Source: Colias croceus (Eukaryota > Arthropoda > Insecta > Lepidoptera > Pieridae). From it: DNA of 64,000 bases. Numbering within the stretch: position 1 is the stretch's first letter; every line of letters starts with the position of its first letter. Location: NCBI RefSeq assembly GCF_905220415.1, contig NC_059555.1, positions 1,302,001-1,366,000 of the forward strand. The letters run 5' to 3'. Below the pieces are notes generated by a model. That model was not told where the DNA came from. It ran no database searches and saw only the letters and a program-made list of their open reading frames with translations. The position numbers and the translations under genes were made by a program. Of this stretch, positions 58,288-64,000 are shown piece after piece.

Positions 58288-58703
58288 ACTAGCTTTACTC
58301 CGCGGTTTTACCTGCAGTGCTCCGCTCCTGTTGGTCTTAGCTTGATAATATATAGCCAATAACCTTCATCGATAAATAGGCTATCTAACAAGAATTTTAC
58401 AAATCGGACCAGAAGTTTCTGTGATTAACGCGTTCAAACAAATAAACTCTTCAGCTTTATCCTACTAATATTATAAATGCGAAAGTTTGTATGGATGTAT
58501 GGATGTTTGTTACTCTTTCACGTAAAAACTACTGAACCGATTACAATGAAATTTAGCACACATATAAAGGGTAACTTGGATTAACACATAGGATAGTTTT
58601 TATCCCGGAAATCCCACGGGAACGGGAACTATGCGAGTTTTCCTTTACTAACGCGGGCGAGGCCGCGGGCGGAAATCTAGTAACTTATAATATTAGTATA
58701 GAT
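58288..58703 (+). mobile_element. Short retroposon, family B, interrupted at its tail
   Basis: ACTAGCTTTACTCCGCGGTT head to AACTCTTCAGCTTTAT at 58,460. The last 20 bases of its tail, CTTATAATATTAGTATAGAT, reappear at 58,684-58,703 after a nested insertion. Confidence 0.82.
58461..58682 (-). mobile_element. Short retroposon, family A, nested head-to-head
   Basis: A full minus-strand family A copy (TTTCCGCCCGCGGCCTCGCC head, TATAATATTAGTAGG tail) inserted in the tail of the family B copy. CTTTAT on the left and CTTAT on the right look like a decayed target duplication. Confidence 0.82.
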
Positions 58704-59628
58704 ATCAACAAAACTACGAACAAGTTTCACGTATGCTAATTATATTATGAAGTGTCGATAAATATAATTATTAATAAAGATGGAGATAACATGTGAATGT
58801 CAGAAGTGAAATAACGTAAATCTTGGACATATTTATATTGCATAAATGTATTATAAATATAACTACTTCTTAGAAGATGAAGCGGTGACTAAGTTTGGAC
58901 AGTCAGGTGGAAAAACTATGGATAAAATTTATTATTTACTATGTGTAATTTTTATGCTTTGGCATTGTAAATGTCATGCTTTATACTCACTCGATTTTTT
59001 GTTATTTAAAATGTTACAGACAAATGTAACATATGTAATGAAAAATACAAAAACTTATGTGAGTATTATGTATGCCACGTAAAGTTATTATTATTGAAGG
59101 CTTTTCTCTGTGTCTGTACATCACGCTCACATGTCCACTTTTAAGATGCCGAAGCTGATAAGGCAGTTACGGCCGTACGTTCGCTGTGAAATTGTCACCG
59201 TTTACAAATCACTACACAGAATCTATTTATTTGTACCGCTACTGTACAATATGGGATCATTTTAGTACAAAGAACGTGATAATAAAACGTTTGGAACAAT
59301 AAAAAATAGAGATCAAAAATCCTCAGTGGGGTTAATTTATACAATGAAGGAAAATTTTGAATTTTTTGTCCGCCATGATGTTTACGCAGTTGTAACAGTT
59401 GACAAAAAAATATAAAAATAATTTGCTTTTTTAGCTCTACGTTTTTTTCTTTATATTTTTTTTTTATTTAAACTGGTTAGCAATTTTATTCTTCCAGTGA
59501 AGAACGTATTTAATACCAACCAGATACAGCCCTGCATAATGTTCGTCCAAGCTCCATCTTGTTGGCTAGAATTTATAAACTAAAAAAGAGCGTGTGTGTC
59601 GAACACATAATATTATGTCAGTAGTGAA
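58704..59628. other. No gene recognised
   Basis: AT-rich; a more balanced block at 59,095-59,240 is unexplained. Confidence 0.45.
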
Positions 59629-59737
59629 ACTTTGGCAAGATTTAAAGATACCAAAATCGTCGCCTTACTCCATGACGTGACGGTATTGTCATGACGCGAC
59701 CTTGAAATTTTACTCTCAATAAGGAAGTTTCACTTCA
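59629..59737 (-). mobile_element. MITE, GAAGTGAAACTTC family, full length
   Basis: Both ends are present: AGTAGTGAAACTTTGGC at the left and AAGGAAGTTTCACTTC at the right. The minus-strand interior reads GTAAAATTTCAAGGTCGCGT and GACAATACCGTCACGTCATG. Confidence 0.8.
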
Positions 59738-61083
59738 ATTACATACTATTGTTAAGTACCCTTAAATTCAATAACACATTTTCAAGCTTCGCGGGCACCC
59801 ATCCAACGCTGCACCACGCCGAACGCAGCTTACCCCATGAGCGTGGGTACGACGTTTAGCAATAACCACCATTTGCAATCATGGCGATGGTATCAAGAGT
59901 GCGCCGACGGTTACGTAAAAATTACGATTACCGTAATGAAATAGTGAACTAGATGTATGGTGCTGGATGTGGCTTATATATCTATATGTTAATTATTATC
60001 ATCATCACTTTGACTAGAAATGTGTACTGGCATTCTATGAGGATTTAGGCTATAGTCCACATTTGTAATTTTTTTTGTAATACTCGAAAATTAACAATAT
60101 GTTCGACAATCAATATGGAAGAAGCACATTGCAAATATTGTCCAGTTATAATGAAGTTTTTAGAAAGATTTTATCAAACGTGTTGTTTGTGTTAGAAACT
60201 ATAATAAATATTGAACAAATATGTATCTTCAAATTAAAAAATTTAAAATCTTTCCAATTTTTACTCACCAGCGTATAATTAAATACCTACTACCGAAACA
60301 TCATTATATTGTTTCTCTCAGTCACAGACTTTCTTCAAATAGATGTGGGTATCAGTATTTAAACATATCCGTTCAAATGGAGCGTTCAGAAGAGACAGAG
60401 CTATTACCTTATTATATAATTATAATTACAATTTATACATTATGGTATGATTTTAATCTGTCAACGTGTCACATCCAGTCGCTATATATCGTAGATTCAA
60501 CAACCAGTGGCTTAAAATAATTACAGAAGGCTTCTATCATTACTGGCGACGATTAGTTTCGAGATAGATTCGCTTCTCTGAACGTACGTACTTTAATAAA
60601 AATTATATTAAATAATGGCTCCATGTTTGTGCAACAATAGTGTTTTTATTCCAATTGACTTTCGACTCTATGCAGTTGACATAGAGATGATCTTGCGGGT
60701 ACATTTTGAGTAGGATATCGTCAATTATTTGTAATTAAGTTACATAGTGTCATTGTTTATATGTAATAGTATATGTAATTGCTATAAATAACTGGATGGG
60801 AGATCATTTGATAAATGTAATAATGATTTATCTTTTCCAGGTGCAAAGATTAAAACTATAATAGTAGATATTTATATATAAGTTTTCCTAACAATAATTG
60901 AAAACATGTGACAGTCAGTCAGCGTGTTATGATATTAAAACCTCAAGAGGAGTTTTGTGGCCCTGCAGTGGAAAAATTAGTAAGGATAGATATATACTTA
61001 TTGAAGAATTGCAAATGAAACAAAATGGCATTGTAACAATATCTTTCCTTTAATGTGTTTAAAGATAAAATGACATAATTATA
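59738..61083. other. No gene recognised
   Basis: Mostly AT-rich. A GC-richer stretch at 59,780-59,930 stands out but has no coding frame I can support. Confidence 0.45.
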
Positions 61084-61289
61084 ATCTATACTAATATTAT
61101 AAAGATGAAGAGTTTGTTTGATTGTTTGTTTTTTTGAACGCGCTAATCTCGAGAACTACTGATCCGATTTAAAAAATTATTTCGGTGTTAGATAGCTGAT
61201 TTATCGAGGAAGGTTGTAGGCTATATATCATCACGGTACAACCAAGAGAAGTGGAGCCTCGGGGGTGAAACCGCGCGGAGCAGCTAGTA
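61084..61289 (-). mobile_element. Short retroposon, family B, full length
   Basis: Minus-strand head TAGCTGCTCCGCGCGGTTTC then ACCCCCGAGGCTCC, ending TATAATATTAGTATAGAT. Forms an inverted pair with the next entry. Confidence 0.85.
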
Positions 61290-61518
61290 TCTAAATATTC
61301 GGGTATTTATAAGTCATCGTAGAATAGTAAGAAGCTCTCTGATGACTTCAATTTCATATTATTCAATGAATAAATAGGTTCTATCTGTAAAGTTATTTGC
61401 CCCGGCTTCGTCTAGGTTGACTCCAAATAGAAAAATAACCTATTTTGTTCCATAAAGATGGGACTATCCAATAGTTAAAGTATATCAAAGTCGCTAGAGC
61501 ATTGAATTTTATCATTAC
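61290..61518. other. Spacer between inverted retroposons
   Basis: Contains a fragment GCCCCGGCTTCGTCTAGGTT (about 61,400) of another short retroposon; otherwise nothing recognised. Confidence 0.5.
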
Positions 61519-61720
61519 ACTAGCTACTCCGCGCGGTTTCACCCCCGTGGCTCCACCCCTGTTGGTCGTAGCGTGATGACATATAGCCTATAATCTTCCT
61601 CGATAAATGGGCTATCTAACACCGAAAAATTTTTCAAATCGGACCAGTAGTTCCCGAGATTAGCGCGTTCAAACAAACAAACAAACAAACTCTTCAGTTT
61701 TATAATATTAGTATATAGAT
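61519..61720 (+). mobile_element. Short retroposon, family B, full length
   Basis: Head TAGCTACTCCGCGCGGTTTC then ACCCCCGTGGCTCCACC, CCTCGATAAATGGGCTATC, AGTAGTTCCCGAGATTAGC and tail TATAATATTAGTATATAGAT. Shares the CGCGCGG and CCCCCG head variants with the inverted copy at 61,084, so the two belong to one subfamily. Confidence 0.85.
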
Positions 61721-62373
61721 CTAAAAACTGATCAATATACAAAAAACACATTTTACCACCAAAATGCCAGTTCGAACACTAATTAAGTACTGCGGTAACA
61801 ATTCGATGGTACTGATGCCTATCTCCCCCTTTGGGAGACGGTGCGTGACCAAAAGTGGTGATACACAGCGTTATTGATAGACCGGGAATAAATAAAACTT
61901 AAAACTTGGGGTTTAGAATTTTATTGTTATAGGATACATACTAGTTTAATTCTGATAGGATTGACTAAGGATAGAAAGAAAATATATTATATGCAATATG
62001 AAGTCTATGTGACACAGGAGTAATGAAGCTTTTAAAGTGTGAAAGAATTTTCAAAATCGGTTCAGTATTTTTGGAGCTTCTTGAATACAAACTTCATCAG
62101 TGTAACTAAACATGCAATTTTCTCGTTCCAAAGGTATTCATCTATTTTTATGCCAAACTTATCAAGCAGTTAATGATATAACATGCGTAATAAACAGACA
62201 GACGGATATCCAATAATTTTTATTAATAGGAGGAAATGTAACAATGCCAACATAACACACTGTTTACATATTTGTATAAAAGATACTTTCAATATTACAA
62301 AATAATTTAGACCCGACGATAACATCCGATTTTATCTCAGAAGATTAAGCAATCGTTGAACAATGCCCGTCGC
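61721..62373. other. No gene recognised; worn retroposon
   Basis: About 61,940-62,240 reads like a decayed retroposon body (TTTTCAAAATCGGTTCAGTA, AATAAACAGACAGACGGATA), family uncertain. Confidence 0.45.
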
Positions 62374-62406
62374 GATGTCGTGACGATGTCGTGACGGTGT
62401 CGTTAC
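62374..62406 (+). repeat. 11-bp tandem repeat, three units
   Basis: GATGTCGTGAC, GATGTCGTGAC, GGTGTCGTTAC. Confidence 0.9.
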
Positions 62407-63354
62407 GCAAACCGATTGTTATTTTGACAATGGCTCGATTATATATTTTTATTCACCTACTTATTATTTGCAAAGATATGTCTGTCGAACATGTATTTAC
62501 TACTGTTTCCTTTGAAGACAAAACCACGAGCAAGAGCTAGTATTTCTATATCTTTTGTTTTACTTTGGTGCATACAAGCTACAACACTGCAAAGTTTCAT
62601 CAAAATCTGTTCAGTAATTTTTGCATAATGTCGTATCAAACATACATACATCTTCAAAAACTTACGCACTTAAAATAATATCCATATTTCTAAGTAACGT
62701 TTCAATACTTTCTTATAACGTTAACTTAACTTGGGGCTAAGTTATCACAGTTCTAAATTTAACTCTAAGTCTAGATTTATATCATTTTAGTCTAGACCAG
62801 TAGACCGCAACAGGTAGCCAACGGAATGTAGCGCCAAATTTTATAAAAAGCTCTTTAAACTCTATTAAAATTTAACTGGCCAAATGTAATTGAAAATATC
62901 TTTTTTTTTAAAGTTATCAAAATATCTGAGCAAAAAAAGTAACGTAAAGACATAATTTTTGCATTATAATATGGAATTGAATATCGTTATGTACTGATGT
63001 TTCAAAATAAATACTGCTAAGAATTGATTTTAGATAGCTCTGGAAAATGATTATGTAATAAATGGATTTTCCTAACATATTCACTTAATAAAGAATAAAG
63101 TACATTATACATTAATTTCCCAAAATCAAAAATAAAATCACAACAGTTCCGAATATTCAATGTAACGTAAACAGTCGAACAAAAGCAATTAAGGTGGTAT
63201 ACATACGTCATTGAATACAAAACAGGGCATCAATCAAATCGACGCGAACCCTATTATCACTATACAAAGGTATTCGAATCCGTGAAGCGAAACCATGTAA
63301 TAGTAATATGTGTATGTTCTATGGAAAAACTGATTTTTGACGATGAAGGTAAGA
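62407..63354. other. No gene recognised; worn retroposon tail
   Basis: About 62,565-62,690 is a degenerate family A tail on the plus strand (TTTCATCAAAATCTGTTCAG, ATACATACATC, CTTACGCACTTAAAATAATA). The rest is AT-rich and unassigned. Confidence 0.45.
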
Positions 63355-63435
63355 AGGTTCTTCTCCATAGACACTGCTTTCCGAATTGGTGGTAAATGTA
63401 AAAAAATATTTTTATTTATTTTATTTTATTTTATT
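63355..63435 (+). mobile_element. LINE 3' end fragment
   Basis: TTCTCCATAGACACTGCTTTCC and GAATTGGTGGTAAA match the start of the LINE tail at 45,169. It then runs into TTTTA repeats that may belong to an adjoining minus-strand element. Confidence 0.5.
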
Positions 63436-63993
63436 CATAAAAGGTACCTTACAGCTGTTGATAAGATAAATTATACTAATTACATATAAAAACGCCAATT
63501 ACAAGGCACACCGATAATAGTAAAATTGTGTGACAAAAAACGGCAAATTACAAAGGTACAATAATTGTTTTCTTTTACTTTAACAAACTTAACTTAACTT
63601 TAACAAAAAAATTCTTGATGAAACACAAAACATAAATGAATTAAATGTGACTTCTCGTGAACAAGCAATATCAACAATATAACATTAAAGCCGAGAAAAA
63701 CAGAAATGAAATTGAGCCTGTTATGGTAGGTGACAATGTGAGAGAATGAGTGGACATGTAAATGAGTGTGTGTGTTAGGGTCTGCGTGTGTGTGTGTGTG
63801 TGTGTGTGTGTGAGTGTGTGTGTGTGTATTACTTATTTAAGTTATTTATAATCTGAAGAATTGCACTTTTAAATCTAGGGCGTGATAAACAAAATATATC
63901 AGCTGAGCAAAATTTATTATTATATACTTCAGGGAGTCTGAAATATGGAGAATTTTTGAGATATATGAATATGTAATGAAGATTCAATAGTGC
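63400..63993 (-). mobile_element. Possible 3' part of a minus-strand LINE
   Basis: Read on the minus strand, a frame from 63,993 to the stop at 63,829-63,831 encodes 54 residues including LPEVYNNKFCSADIFCLSRP. A TG/CA microsatellite follows, then about 400 bp later GCTGTAAGGTACCTTTTATG and AAAATAAAATAAA tail-like repeats (63,404-63,450). The layout fits a LINE C-terminus with 3' UTR, but the family is not identified and the window ends here. Confidence 0.35.
63766..63827 (+). repeat. TG/CA microsatellite
   Basis: Long TG run interrupted by GAG and CTGCG. Confidence 0.95.
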
Positions 63994-64000
63994 TTATAGA

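Noticed and set aside
1..64000. CRISPR arrays, bacterial operons or ribosomal RNA
   Set aside because: No regularly spaced repeats, ribosome-binding-site-led gene strings or rRNA sequence; the content is that of an insect nuclear genome.

Overview
The window looks like a gene-poor, AT-rich stretch of insect nuclear DNA, almost certainly from a moth or butterfly (Lepidoptera). This rests on the mix of interspersed repeats: short retroposons with a 'CGCCCGCGGCTTCGCCCGCG'-type head and a 'TATAATATTAGTAT' tail, tRNA-headed SINEs, an RTE-like LINE, a Jockey/CR1-group LINE ending in TTGAAT repeats, a mariner relic and several small inverted-repeat elements. No complete host protein-coding gene is visible. 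Host signals are limited to a possible promoter and first exon at about 108-301, a minus-strand TATA plus initiator promoter near 45,927-45,955, a very strong heat-shock element at 9,035-9,072, and three perfect cAMP-response elements between 29.6 and 31.3 kb.

Layout. 1-3.4 kb: candidate first exon, an exact 367-bp duplication with an inverted spacer, two short retroposons and an old 112-bp tandem repeat. 3.4-5.7 kb: a 2.3-kb element with 31-bp terminal inverted repeats, GGAACCAC subterminal repeats and one exon-like coding segment. 5.8-7.2 kb: a 5'-truncated RTE-like LINE with an open 418-residue reverse transcriptase ORF and an exact 10-bp target-site duplication. 7.2-17 kb: mostly unrecognised AT-rich DNA with a 695-bp inverted-repeat element. 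17-19.3 kb: retroposons and a mariner relic nested in a TA-flanked element with 144-bp inverted repeats. 22.1-23.0 kb: the 3' end of a Jockey/CR1-group LINE. 23-33.5 kb: mostly unrecognised DNA with SINE pieces, palindromes and CRE sites. 33.5-64 kb: a dense scatter of short retroposons on both strands, often nested or in inverted pairs, with small MITEs and short hairpins.

The genes do not form a pathway. The coding sequences are transposon proteins that copied or moved the surrounding DNA. Recurring features are elements inserted into elements and short perfect inverted repeats (at 1.0, 4.8, 29.7, 45.4, 47.0, 49.6 and 54.6 kb). Several of the latter look like local inverted template-switch events; one, at 47.0 kb, also resembles a microRNA precursor. 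The best candidates for something undescribed are the 3.4-5.7 kb DNA transposon and the duplicated 57-bp block at 45.8 and 46.2 kb.
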